A stretch of 64,000 nucleotides of DNA from Guyanagaster necrorhizus (Eukaryota; Basidiomycota; Agaricomycetes; Agaricales; Physalacriaceae): positions 32,855 through 96,854 of the forward strand of contig NW_025064925.1 in assembly GCF_019112545.1 (NCBI RefSeq), read 5' to 3'. Shown here one piece after another: positions 32,986 to 45,384 of this stretch. A model generated the notes under the pieces. It searched no databases, was not told the origin of the DNA, and saw nothing but the letters and a program-made list of their open reading frames with translations. A program made the translations under genes and the position numbers. The stretch's first letter is position 1, and each line of letters starts with the position of its first letter.

Positions 32986-33308
32986 AGGTATAAGTAGCCT
33001 ATGTCTCAAGGAATTTTTTCCGCGGAAGCATATTCATGGGTCAAGATCTTCGATCGCCTCTAAGAGCTTACCTGCAGAGTAAGTATACCATGCCAGAGGG
33101 GTCTTCAAGCAGTTTTTCGTACCGAAATGAGATTGGTCAGACATCTGACGCTCAGGTCTAGACCCAGGTAGTGCGGCGGAGATAGCAAGGATTCCCGTAG
33201 AGTTTATAGAATTTGGAAAACCGGCCTATCTGTTTCGGCAACGTAAGTGTGAGAACCAGTTACAAGACTGATGAGTAATTATGAATTGATTGCTACTGGG
33301 TACATTCT

Positions 33309-34241
33309 CTACCAAGGTAACTGCTCGTTGCCTCGCCAAAATTGACCTGCAAAACATGGACGTCAGCGCATCTTCCGGAAGATTCGATCCAAAAAAAATA
33401 TATATATATTTACAGGTCTTTCCAATATCGTCTGGTCCCAACAGTGCCCATGGAACAAGCACCGAAGCACCCTCTGCAGTCGTCTTCCCCCCTGGCGCAT
33501 ACATGTTCAACTTCGTCGATATAAACCCGGGGCTAATCACGTTGACCTTGATTCCCTCGTGTTCGAGCTCCTTCGCCAGCGCAATTGAGTAAGAGTTCAT
33601 CGCGACTTTGCTGGTGTTGTATGCAACGACATGCATACCGGAACCTGGGGCAGCCTGGGTAGCGTTCGAAGCCATCAGCGTTGACACATTCAAGATGCAC
33701 GCGTGGCCTTGTGGCAAAGCTCTGAGTAGAGGAAGGAAGGCCTGCGTCGTTTGGATAAGGCCAAAAAAGTTGGGCTCGAAGGCATTGCGGATGACGTCGA
33801 GCGAGATGGTAGTAGCCTGCTGCGGCTCGGACATGTAGCTCATTCCTGATAGTATCGTCAGCACCAAACCAAAACAAGAGAAACAATAATGGGACTTCCC
33901 TGCATTATTCACCAGAGTATCCAGCCTGGCTTCGGCCTTCTCGATGGTCTCCTTCGCAGCATGGACTGAAACAGTATCGGTGATGTCTAACTGAACATAT
34001 TTGACATTGAGACCGTGCTCTTCCTTGAGTCTAGCCCTAAGATCGTGGTCATCAGTATAAGAGTCCCACCGTCGAACGGAACCGTCATTCACTGTGCATG
34101 TTTTCCAGCTGCCTCATTCCTCGATGACAGCCAAACCGTATGACCCTTCTCCGCCAAAAGCCTCGCAACATCGTATCCAATACCAGTATTCGAGCCTGTG
34201 ATGAGGATAACACGCTTGTACGGGTCGCTGGAAGCAGCCAT
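33309..34241 (-). CDS. Short-chain dehydrogenase/reductase with an exonised intron
   Basis: The start at 34241 gives MAASSDPYKRVILITGSNTGIGY, the classical TGxxxGIG nucleotide-binding motif. Exon 2 (after an intron ending near 34035) has VQLDITD and LDTLVNNAG. Further on come ILNVSTLMAS and AYNTSKVAMN with the catalytic YxxxK, and PGFISTKLN. The last intron (about 33346-33412) removes an AT-rich stretch, and the protein ends QFWRGNEQLPW at 33309. After NNAG the expected intron has lost its GT donor (GGAAGT). Its 54 bases (33846-33899) are open in frame and would add 18 residues. The substrate is unknown. Confidence 0.85.
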
Positions 34242-34499
34242 GATGGTGGTCACGATACAATCACGATTTTGGATGCCGTTGCCAGCGTTTAGTTTTTAAT
34301 AGAACAAGATATCGCATGGTGTTCCGTATGCCGTACAAAATGGGAATCCCAAGGACAGGAATTTGAGGAAAAGAAAAAAAAGGAAGAATAACCGTCTCGG
34401 CTGGTAGCTGGGTGCTAAGATGTATTTCAGGCCAAAATTAGCGCTAAAACAGTCAGGTGGAGTTTTGCAGAGATCAGCCCTCCTCCCGAGGCTTCGCAT

Positions 34500-36253
34500 T
34501 CGCATTCCATGATGTGCGCCGTCGTCGTTCTTTCGACATCATCCTGCTGCTCGCGTAGAACACCAGCCACTGTGCATACAACACGGGCAAGTCAGCGATG
34601 AATTCATATTCAATTGTATTGCTGAAGGACCTGTAGGTGGAGGACATCAAGGTCAATGCGGTAGACCTAGATCTGTGACGAGCGAGTTGAATGGGTGTCT
34701 GCCCTTCCACTGTGAAATCGCCATGACATTCAACGACAAAAAGTTCCGAGTTGCTCCTGGTTCTATGTGGTGGCTTACTGCGTTCAGCAAGAGCAAGGAA
34801 GCGATGAATACGGTGTTAGCGAAGAGGCAGTGGAGGAGGTTGGCACGTATATGCCTGGAGCGAAGACAAGAATGTGACCGCTCTTCTGCCTTGAGGATAA
34901 AGATTAGTGTATCATTAATATTAGCTCGGTATTCTATCGGCTCATATTGATAGACTACCATTCATTGACAAAGCAATGCTACGGAAACGACAATATAAAA
35001 TGAGTTCGCTTCACTGTTTGATAAAGCATATTAATGTCCGGAAAAAGGAAGCATGTTGCACTCTTGGGCTGTATTCTTCGCGTCGAGTGTCTCCGATGTT
35101 GCATTTCGAGAGTGAAGTAGGGCATGTACTGTGAAAATTTTTGTTTACACGCTGGCATTAGAAGTCATCCTTAAGCAGCGTACCTAAGGCTTGCCACGTT
35201 AACTTTTCATGAGAATACTCTGCGGGATCTGTGAAAATATAGATACCGACCATGGTAACCACCTAGTTCAAGATTGAATGTCATTTCTGGAATGATTCAA
35301 AACCTCAGGTACTTACGGATATGGACAGAAGGACGAGGCAAGGTAGTACACCTACAAAGTCTGTGTCTGGAGTCATTTTGCGAACCGATACAGTATTAAA
35401 CTTGTACCCAAAATGTCACTTGAATTATATTAGCATCGGGAATTGGCTTAACCAGAAGTGGCCTACCAAATCCATCTGGGGCTCCAGGCATGCTTAAACG
35501 CAACTGAGTGAACGCAAACACGATCCCAACAGGAACAACGACTATCTCGTTGGTACACAAGCATCCCGCAAGCCCCAGGCTTAAAGCTGGCTCAAGGCTC
35601 ACAAGAGTAGGCACTTCCTAAAATTTCACGTGAGATTCTATATGTCCAGATGAACAGTTTTACAGATGGAAGGAAGATAGCAATAAGCTTTTACAGGAAT
35701 ATTTAACAGTACTGATAGAATGCAAATCTCATAGTAGAAGGCCAGTGTGCAGACACAGAGAGAGAGAAAATCAGGAACGGACGCACTTGCATGAAACTGG
35801 ACACCATCTGCACATGTGCCGAAATGAATGGAAACCATAATGGCATCAATATGAAGACACCCTGTAGAAGCAACCCTCCGAAGGTGTTCAGCTACGCAGT
35901 AAGCCAAAAATCGACTGAACCCATCATCCGGATAAAACACTCGAGGGGGACAAACGGGACTGTCAGTATCTGTAATCATCGCTACCGCACGCTGGAATAA
36001 AGGCACAAGCGAGTATTCGCCTCGGGGATGTCAGCCAGGGGGAGAGCACTGTCGTAGATGGTATTATGTATAGCGTCAATGGCTGCGGGAACTCGCGCAT
36101 CGTGAAAAGGCTTCTTTCGGCGTCTTTAGCCACGTTGCGCGTCCAATTGGCTGATAGGGTTTCAAAGTCAGCGCGAAATGTAGATCTGAGGTGTAATAAT
36201 CGTACTTGAAGGCAGCACAGTTCCCGCCTCCCACCAGGACGGTGATAGATCAC
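34500..36253 (-). pseudogene. Membrane-protein gene region (CpG-retaining copy)
   Basis: Hydrophobic segments include VVVPVGIVFAFTQLRLSMPGA (35396-35614) and ANTVFIASLLLLNAVSHHIE (34653-34961). Farther upstream are ICILSVLLNIPVKAYCYL (35638-36006) and another open stretch to 36253. Spliced together these could encode a multi-pass protein. The span 34650-35550 is duplicated in inverted orientation at 15320-16106. I cannot define a complete exon set, so it may be a gene with many introns or a broken one. The function is unknown. Confidence 0.5.
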
Positions 36254-37260
36254 GGGAAGATATCCGGGGACGTTAACCGACGCTCAAACGAGTTCAATGC
36301 ACCGAACAGAGAAACTAGTGCTTGTCTAAAAGAAGCGGGTTGGCGACGGAATATTGATGCACATCGAACAGAAATGATGTCAATCAAAATGCGGAGGTTT
36401 CACTGCGGATGAGAACGATGGATGGACCCGCATAGAAGCAGTCGAAGACGGCGTTGATTATGTGACGCTAGCGATACCCAGCAACAAACGAGAACGAAAC
36501 GCCAGAGAAGGGCCAGATCACATCCATAAGAAAGCGGCCCCGGCCCCGAGACCATGACAGCGAAGAACGAAGCCAAGTAAGGGCATGATGGGGGAAAGGA
36601 GGAAAAAAGGTTTTGACCGTCGCTTCGAAGAGCGCAGCGCGCCTTTTGTACCCGTCGGGGTGGTCCGTGCACTTGCTATCAGCGCCGTCGTGATGTCGTC
36701 ATCGACGGTGAAACAGATATTCTCCCTTGGTTTGCCGCGTCATGCCAACTATCCTGAAGATCGGCGTGCCGGTATGAAAGGGAATAAGGAAAGGCACACA
36801 CACTGACGTCATCACATGTATCTCCTTTCATACCTGGTGATATTTAAGCAAACGGAGCAAAAGGCGAATCCGCGATCCGTTGTCGTGATATGCATGCATT
36901 TTGAGCGGTCCGAACCCCGTTTGCTTGCGATGGATATGCATATCAGGTTATCTCCTCTGAACGTTGATTTGCAAAGTCCCTCGGGCAGACAAGCCTTGTC
37001 GCATGCACGAACAGACAAATACCGGACGACCAGGGAGATAAGTCTTGTTGTATAGTACAAAGCGAACAGTCATATAATAGCCTGGTCGCGTCGAGTCAGT
37101 ACAAGAGAGGAGGACAAAGAGGAACTTTGACGCACGTAGATAAAAAAAAACGATATACTGATACAGTAATGTATGTTTCTACCTTCAAAAATAATCCATC
37201 AGTGACAGATCATCAGGGGGGTACATAATAGTTAGGAGCGTACTTCGGACCGCCTAAACC
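36254..37260. other. Intergenic, 1.0 kb
   Basis: No recognised gene on either strand. The part next to 37261 is the NF-YB 3' flank. Confidence 0.5.
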
Positions 37261-37820
37261 TTACTCTTCGTCTATCCTGGACTCCAGATGATTATCTTTC
37301 CCACTAGTCCCGCTCTGATGCTATCATGACAAGGGATTAGCAACCAACCCAAATAGCCACCCAAATAGCCCGCGTACCTGCCGTAGCTTCGCGAGATGAA
37401 TTTTCAGCGTCTCGGCATAGTTGTCGAAGCCCAGCGTGGACATCGCATACAAGATATCCTCCCCTCCAATCGTCTTCCTCTTCTCCATTTGACATTTCTC
37501 CGCCGCCTCGGACGTGATGAAGGAAATAAACTCTGAGACACATTCCTGGACGCATTCTTTCGCGTCCTTGGCTATTTTTGCGGTGGGCGGGACGGAAGAC
37601 TTCATAATTCGGGACACATTTGCTATCTGCATGGGATAATAAGGTATCGCGCAGGCAGAGACATGGCTCAGTGGCAACGTACAGGTAGGAACCGATCCTG
37701 CTCCCTGTACTCTCCAACCTCCTGTTCAGTAATGGGTAACGGTTCCGGGGGATCCTCAGTTGGTGGCTCCAGAGGTGCCCCATCTTCTTGGGCAGCGAGA
37801 ATTGGGTGAAGTTCCGCCAT
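37261..37820 (-). CDS. CCAAT-binding factor subunit NF-YB/HAP3
   Basis: Three exons (37683-37820, 37378-37626, 37261-37320) encode 148 residues. The acidic, proline-rich N-terminus ([14 protein letters not shown]) leads into the conserved histone-fold block [21 protein letters not shown], then [20 protein letters not shown] and [20 protein letters not shown], which defines NF-YB. It pairs with NF-YC and NF-YA to bind CCAAT boxes. All exon lengths keep frame and the introns have GT/AG ends. The last exon adds only 19 residues, so the protein is compact as in other fungi. Confidence 0.95.
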
Positions 37821-39379
37821 AAAGGCACTAACGACAGCCGGTCGTCAGTCGGATTATCCCTTCCCTTGACAACGAGTGGGTGGCACACATACCTCCGCAG
37901 CCGCGGAATGCTTCGTGAAGTACTGGGTAAGGACCTATCAACGGCGGTGTCTACAAAAAAAGCGCTTAGAGAGAAGGCTATATGATGTGTGCGGACGATG
38001 AAGGACGCGATGATTTATGTTGAGAATCTGAGAATCGTCAGGGTAATGACGGGTCTAGGTGCATCTAGGCCCCTACACCATAACTTATCCGAACATCACG
38101 TGGTTGGTCCACCTTTTTTTGGCGGCGGGTCGGCTCTCTCCGCGGGGTCTGCCGATCTAGCTATGCACTCCAGAATCATGTCATCTGAAACTCTGGCTCG
38201 CCAGTGGATCCTTTTCAATCACGTACATACGCCAGGTAGAGAGCGACGGACCATGTTCAATCCTTAAGTATTATAATGCATCCAATTCATCCTTCAGAGA
38301 ATGTCACATATAATAATTCCCCGAGCGTAAGATATTCCATCTATCAATACCGTCCGTGTTTGAGACATTTCTCGAAGTGCCAGAATGCTTTGAAGCATTT
38401 GGAGAGTATCGGAAGGAAGAAGACTACGACATCTTAGAACCCAAAAGATATTTCACTCTAGAGGTGGGAGAACGCAGCAACACCCCTGCTTGGATATGTC
38501 GCTTGAACTCTTACTTTACCGAAGCGTTAGTTTTTTTTTTTTTTCCAAGTCCGTCTGTCTCTGTGCTGTATCGATTCTCCGGAGTGGCCAGAAGATTGAC
38601 TGACTGGAAAGCAATCGGGGTCGGGGGGGACACCATTCGGTCGGTCCTCTTAGCCCACAGAATCAAATCACACTTCACTTTTTATGAGTTAGTTAATATG
38701 AGACGGACGGACAGGCAGAGGCAGGCCTTCTTATATCGATTTCGGAATCGAGGCACTTGGAATCTCATGAAGAAGGACATATCGACTTGCGCGCAGCGCT
38801 GGATAAAAAATGGACGGGGGAGCAGGGTTATATTGAAGGCTATGGGCACTTCCCCTCAGGACTCTCACTACAAAAAAACCGAGTAGCAGGTTTACAACAA
38901 TCGAGGAGATGGATGGTATACTAATTAATCGAGACCCTTTCAGTAAGACTTGCCTGACTGTACTTAAAAAACCCATAAAGGACCTGAAGTGTGCACGAAA
39001 AGTGCACTTCAACCTTTCCTCACGCCTGGAGACATATTGCCTAACAACCCACCCATCACCCATGGCACGAGGATGCCACGAGGCGAACCATACACAATGC
39101 TCAGCCCTTCCCGTGCTCTAGTCCCCAACGTTAACGTAGCGGCAGACTGAATGAATCTCCAGGCGCCCTGCCCTATATAAAACTCAAGCCCGGATGTATA
39201 TAACGAACGACATACACGTCCCTCGGCATTATTAGTATTATTACGATTAAGGGTACCCTATAAACTACACGACCCACGGAAACCTCGACTTACAGAGGAG
39301 GGGGGGAAGGGGGAAAGGAACCAGCCCAATACGGCAAACAAAACAGACGGGTTATCATGGCAAACGCCAACCCCACCCT
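37821..39379. other. Intergenic, 1.6 kb
   Basis: A plus-strand open stretch of 176 residues (38356-38886) shows no family signature and includes a poly-T-encoded run of Phe, so I do not call it a gene. Confidence 0.45.
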
Positions 39380-41712
39380 TTAATACCCAGGCAACGCAAT
39401 GACTGCTCCCGCCTTTCGTGGCCCGTCTCTAGGAGCGATATTACATCGGAAAGGTTTAATTCGGCTACGAAAAAAAAAAAAAACATAAATAAATTTAAAA
39501 AAAAAAAGAGCGCCAAGGACAAGGAAAAGGAAAAGGAATAAATGATCGGGGGCAATTAAAACTTTAAAAACCACATACCTGACAGGTCCGGGTATAGCCT
39601 CAAAGATCGGTAAAATTGGCTTACCGCCCTCAGTTATGGGCGTAATAGTGAACAGGGACAGCACTGTCGCTATCGTAATGAAAAGCGATGCATCAGCCAA
39701 GCGAAGACCTGTCAAGGAGGGTTCGTGCTGCCTTTAGATACCGCCACGAGAACAAAGGGAAAAGATCATACCAGGACAGATCCTATGCGAATATTCGTCA
39801 ATCAAAGTGTTAAATGAAGAGAAAACACACGCATTCTGACCGTCTACCGAATCCAAATATGACGTCACAGGGATTCCTCTCTGGATTGGGACCCAAAAAT
39901 CGGGAAGGGTTGAATTCATGCGGGCGCTTGTGTGTCGTCGGATCGTGTGTGATGTTCCTGCGGGGTATCTCACGATAATGACGACTTAATCTAAAGACGG
40001 GAAAGGGAAACTGACCATATATTGACGACAATCACCGAGCGCTCAGGAATATAGTACCCGTCTTGAATATCGGCTTGCGTCGTACAGTGAGGGAGATCTT
40101 TAGAACCAACGTAAAATTAACGATCAACAACCACCAAAGAAAGAGAAATGTCGTAAAAAAAACTTACTCTGGGGAACTGGCGGATGTGTCCGAAGGATCT
40201 CTTTCCGTATGGCATCAATGTAAGGAAGTTGCTCCCTGTCCCCGAAAGACGGCAGCCTGTCGCGTCCGATCACGCCGTCTAATTCAGCCTGAGCCCGTTT
40301 CTGAATATCGGGATGTAACGTCATCATTAAAAAGAAGACGTGCAACGCTATACTGGTCTAACAAACCCAGGTTGAGCAGCGGACAACGGATAATAAACAT
40401 TGCGATAGGAGGCTGCTCACTGTCTCTCCTCCAGCTGTGGAGAACAACAACTCAGGTCAGCAAGATAGCGCAAGAAAGAAAGAAAAAAACGCGCTAGTGC
40501 GCACACCTCACCTCCCATCATTGCGCCCGACGCGTGTTTCAAGTATTCTTCCTCCTCGGGCGAGATTCCCTTTTGAAGCCATTTAGAGACGAACGACTCT
40601 CCGAATCCGCCTGTGGCCTAAAAAAAAAAGTGACAATGAACTACCGAAAGGCGAGAACGGGGTCTGGGGGACTGAGAGAATTAATTACCATATGCTGCTT
40701 GACGAGGTTAAAAGGCGCGTCGACCATGACATTGTAATGTTCCCTCCACTCGGCAGCAACTGTCTTGAAGCCGGCTCCTGGGAACCATGACGGCACGTAC
40801 GACACTAGAGGCACTAAAATCAGAAATTTGGAAGAGAAGGAAACAAACATTACGAGAAGCCACGTACGGATTGGAATTGCATTAACCAAAAACTCCGAGG
40901 GTTCGCATCCTTTGCCCATTTCTTCCATGGAACGAGTAGCGTTCTGGATAAAGTCATCGTTGAACGAAACGGCTTCGTGACCGTACGCAATCTTGAGAAT
41001 AATGGCATCGGCGTGTCTATCAAAGACGTCAGACTTCGTCAGGGGACAGCAGTGTCACTGAGCTATTCACAGAGTGATATGTTCGCTGAAGTGGGTAGGC
41101 GCTTCGAGAAGGCGTTTCGCGAAACATCGCGCCATCCTCTCTTCGTGGGGGAAGAAGGCCCTTATGGCGTGATTACTTCCCAGCTCCTTATATACCATCT
41201 TCCTCGAACTTCGAAGCCTTCGCCCGTAAGGCATGATTCCCATCGACAGTTTGCACCCCATGAGCTCCCCAGCCATCGGTATGCGCGGCCTGTCAGAGTA
41301 GATCTTTCCCTTCTTGTCGAGCATTTCCACAGCCTTTTCGAACGTGTTTATGACGACGATAGTCATTCCGAAGACAGTGGCGGATATGATGTCGCTGCCT
41401 ATCAGGGTGGGAATGAAAAACACTGCTGGCTTCCCCCGCGAAACAGTCGTAAGTAAACGCACCGTAGACCTTTCCCCACCGTGCATAGACTTCCCCTCCA
41501 TCACTTTCAGATGGGATATCTGAGAGAGCAAGGTCAGTCGAGTACTACGCGACAGAATCGGCGGCATGAATACCAAACATATTTCCGATGAGAAAACGAC
41601 CTTTTGGTCCCGGAGGCAAAGGTGGACGCGAACGCCTGCGTGCGAAAAGAATAGTCGAGAAGAAAAGAGCGGCGGCAAGCAGAGCATAGTCCAGCGATGT
41701 CCCCGACAGCAT
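39380..41712 (-). CDS. Cytochrome P450 monooxygenase
   Basis: From 41712 the protein has a membrane anchor (LDYALLAAALFFSTILFA) and the proline-rich hinge PPLPPGPKG. Splicing after GNMF to DIPSES then gives YARWGKVYG. The I-helix reads AGGET|TSIALHVFF across an intron, with ExxR (KEILRTHP) near 40190 and PxRF (FNPSRFLGP) near 39900. The heme loop FGFGRR|ICPG is split by an intron near 39790-39850, with its cysteine in ICPG. The stop is at 39380. There are about ten introns and no visible lesion. Start could also be at 41745. It is likely ER-bound and uses a P450 reductase. Substrate unknown; the family is expanded in wood-decay fungi. Confidence 0.93.
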
Positions 41713-41745
41713 GATGTTACTTGCAAGAAAATTAGATCCAAGCAC

Positions 41746-44700
41746 AGCACGCAGATGGGCAGGATTAAATAGGTCGGGGGTGTATGCGGAAGAACGTCTG
41801 CGAATTCGTGGCTGACGACCTTCATATCTTGAAGAATCCCGGAATCAGAACGGGCTGATGGAAGCATGGGGGGGGTGACAAATTTTTAATAAGGCCGATT
41901 CGATTGCCTGACAATGACAGAACCGCAATACGCATTCAGAACATGGACAAGATTGGGCTGAATAACTAGCCGTCAATCATGGATCTGTACCCATTTGTTA
42001 AGCTTGGATCTTTACGCTGACCCCATTCAACTTACGATGTCTTTTTGCCGCGGAGGCTGAACGGCAGCATTGACTGACCAGGCCAGGTAGCTGATAAACA
42101 AAGGCGGTATCCCAGCGCGAAACATCGGTACCAATTGGCAAGACATTCAGCTGTTTGGGTCGAAGAAACGATGCTGAGCCGATGTGCGGCGTCGTCAGAT
42201 GTTCCTTCCACATTTGGGATCAGCAAATGACATTCGGGCCGCGGGTCGCTATGGTTCTACAGTGCGGTATGATGCATTTGGGTTACCACGTAGACTCTGC
42301 GCACTGACTTACAAGGTGATCACAGGACTTGGCCTCCTTGATTGAAATTCATTCTTTCCGCGATGAAGTCTCTCCAATTGTGAACGGTACATAAAATGCA
42401 CACATTAGTGGTGAATAAACGCGTCAAGCGACTCAAGTACGTGAAGCTAATTTGAAAATGAGAAAATAGTGTACGACCAAAAGTGAGGGAGACCACACCT
42501 TCCCGAGTCCAGCCCGATTCGACGTCCTCGTTACCGTTACCGCCTTTGCCTGGATATAATTAACTTTTAGCCCTTAGCCCTCAGCCCTCAGGGATCATCC
42601 ATATACGCCAATCACTGTTGCACTTGAGTACCCGTATACACCGGCGATGACGCGAATCCATGCTGTGCTATTATGGTCCCCGAAATAAGGGTGGCAGGAC
42701 GTGTCTAAACGTCCGCCAACCGTTCAGAGTCATTGGTCCTAGTGTCTTAGACATGTTGTCACGTCATTGAAGCTCTCTGTTAGATGGATTGTCCAACGCC
42801 AGACTGTAGGCGGCACTGGTCGTTTAATTCCTATACCGCAACGTCTCAGGATACGACAAGAGCGGGTGATGAGAATAAACAGACATCGAAGATCGCTGCT
42901 TGCCGATAGCCGTGTATGTGCAATACTGTTGTTCTGGCCAGTGGATTTTGGATCGTGCGGCGATGAGATCAACACATATGGTTCAATTCCGTAAAGGGAC
43001 TATAAATCATCCGAAACGCCGTTAGCCTGGCGCTTGACAACGTCGAACCAACATCGGCGTCGAACCCACCAGCTTGGCGGGTAAATAATACCCATAAACA
43101 ACTTGCGGGCCAGCCACAGTAACACTATGGTGGAGTACACCTACGACTGAAGCGACATGGATGCATGTGCCCACCGCCCTCATCCCCGGAAGGTTTAAAC
43201 CCTAACATGTTGACTGTCCCAACTTCGTCTCTTTGACACGTCGTAGACGTCAAAGACGAGACAACAGCGACAGCAATAGCATTGAGTTCTGGGATGTTTA
43301 GGGCTTGTTCTTCGTCATTAGACTCGCCAGAAAAACCCACGCTGTGGGATAAGGGTGCGTCGTGACCAGTTAGTGACGGCTAAGAGTCGAGATCTGTCAG
43401 TGTGGAATTCACGCGCAACATAGAGAAAAGAAAAGCACACCTTCGCTAACTCTTACAGAATCACAATGAGACTTGTTGCAGAAACGACGAGATTACGAAG
43501 ACTTTCCACCCTCTTTCTTGAGGAAGAACAGTTTTTTCCCCCTACCCCACGGCGAGATATTCATGACACAAATTAATAGCGTTAAACGAAGCGGCAGCAG
43601 TAGCAGGTTTCCTTGAATCTAGACGTTGAGATAAGGAGAATGCCACCAAAGACTAACGTTAGTACGCACCGAAGATTGAAAAGCTCCGACGTCGTATATT
43701 GTGCGGTCAAGGAAGGTCCATAGCGTGTGGAAACTAGATGGACATAAATACGAATCAGCCCATCATCATGTATCGCAGAAGAATGAAGCTTACATATTTT
43801 GGGCTCAAGCGCTCAATCTTGAGTCTGCCGCTCCTGGGGTGTACCAATCAAACCAATCCAACAATTCGAGATCAGAATAGCAATAGTGTTTCCGCTTGAA
43901 CTCCAAGGATAAGGCCACTGAGTATGGGAGAAGTACGAGTCGGAACAAGTCGTATCCCTGTTCGGCGAACGAACGCAGGTGGCGAATCAATAGATACCTT
44001 CCACAATTCTCGCGACCGCCACGTTCCGGCCCATCGTATCCACGGATTCTGTAAAAGCTCTGGTAAATAATACGTCAAAGGCAGCACAAGGCTTCAGACT
44101 GACCTAATCTTCCAAGACAGGCTCCATTCCAGGTCGTGTCTGTATAGAATGTCGGTATATGCGCCCTCTTTGTCCGTGTCGGACGGGTTTTTTCACCCCG
44201 CTATGCGAAAGTAAGAGAAAACGTCGGTCCAAAGACATTGAGACTAGACTCCGCCTGGTTCTCGCATGAGAAACTGGTGAGGAATTGGAATAAGACGCGT
44301 ACCGAGACCGATACTGATATCTGCCATAGATGTCCATACCCGCCAAGCTAACAGGATAGGAACGTAGTGAAATATTACGAAAGGTAATACGGTGCGCGTT
44401 GAGAGTGCTGACACGCTGGAAGCGACGGATATCCCACTCAAACGAGAAAAAGGCATTGGTGCAAGTATTCTTCGACATTATCGAGAATTCCGGCAGCCAT
44501 GGACGTCTCCATCTGTATCTCCTGGGGCTCCATCGAGGCAAAGACCGCCTTTCCAAATAATCCGGCTTGTTGTCCGTGGCTACCCTGTCCCTACGTCAGC
44601 CGCGAGGCACCGTGTCATGGCGTCCATCCTCCCGGATACTGCATCTTTGTTAGCCTAACTCGTGAGTCAAAAGAATGGACTGCAACGCACTCGTGTGTGA

Positions 44701-45384
44701 TGCCAAGAAATCCTTCGCTGTGAATCTCTTCCGTCCTCGCTTTGGGAATCCTGCAGCTGTTGGTTGGCTTGAGAATTGAAGACACCGTATGGCCGGTAAA
44801 TTTGTGGTGAGGGATACATCGAACAGACATACGGTACTTGGCTCGTCGTGGACGTCGATAGCCAAGAGAATCAAGCAAGCGCGAAAAGGTCACGGATGAT
44901 GTAATCGCAGACTCCTAACCCTATTCTTGGGTTTCCGCAAATCTTGATCGTCAGAGTTTCTGCTTTACACTGCCCAGAGCCCAAGAATACTTTTTCATCA
45001 ACGGGAATTATATATAATTCTTTTCAGAGTGCTATGGGATAACGCATTCGACCCTCTCAGCCAGTCTCCAGAATGGTAACCCCAGCCTGTGCGTGTGCGT
45101 TGCTACAGCGCTGTTATCTGTAGTCTTCCCAAAGTTTCATTTAAGGTCATTTTTCTTCTCGATCCGCATTTACAAGGGACAGGTGTTTTGCTTTCTATCC
45201 ATCTGCAATTGACTCGAGCACGAGGCCAGCCACAATGGCATCGGATATCACGTCTAGTCCTCGGCGCTCCGCGTTCAATTCAAGTGCTTAAACTTAAGCT
45301 TCGAGGCACTTGTATAAAAAACCCTGTGCACCACCCACGTTCCCACATCACAGACGTTTATCCTGTCACCCACCACCAATACGA
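41746..45384. other. 3.6 kb without a supported gene
   Basis: Several minus-strand open stretches (43805-44087, 44104-44893) reach 150 residues but show no family motif in any frame. I could not assemble a gene. At 42568-42592 four 7-base units related to TTAGCCC follow each other. CpG is normal. Confidence 0.45.

Noticed and set aside
38356..38886. 176-residue plus-strand open stretch
   Set aside because: No domain, odd composition including a poly-Phe run from a T tract, and no splice-compatible neighbours.
41067..41867. 266-residue open stretch as a separate gene
   Set aside because: It reads through two introns of the P450 gene in frame; the P450 splice model fits conserved motifs better.
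42568..42592. Telomere-like TTAGCCC repeats
   Set aside because: Only four imperfect units and not the TTAGGG sequence; internal to gene space.
43805..44893. Minus-strand multi-exon gene
   Set aside because: Several open stretches exist but none shows a family motif, and no consistent splicing joins them.
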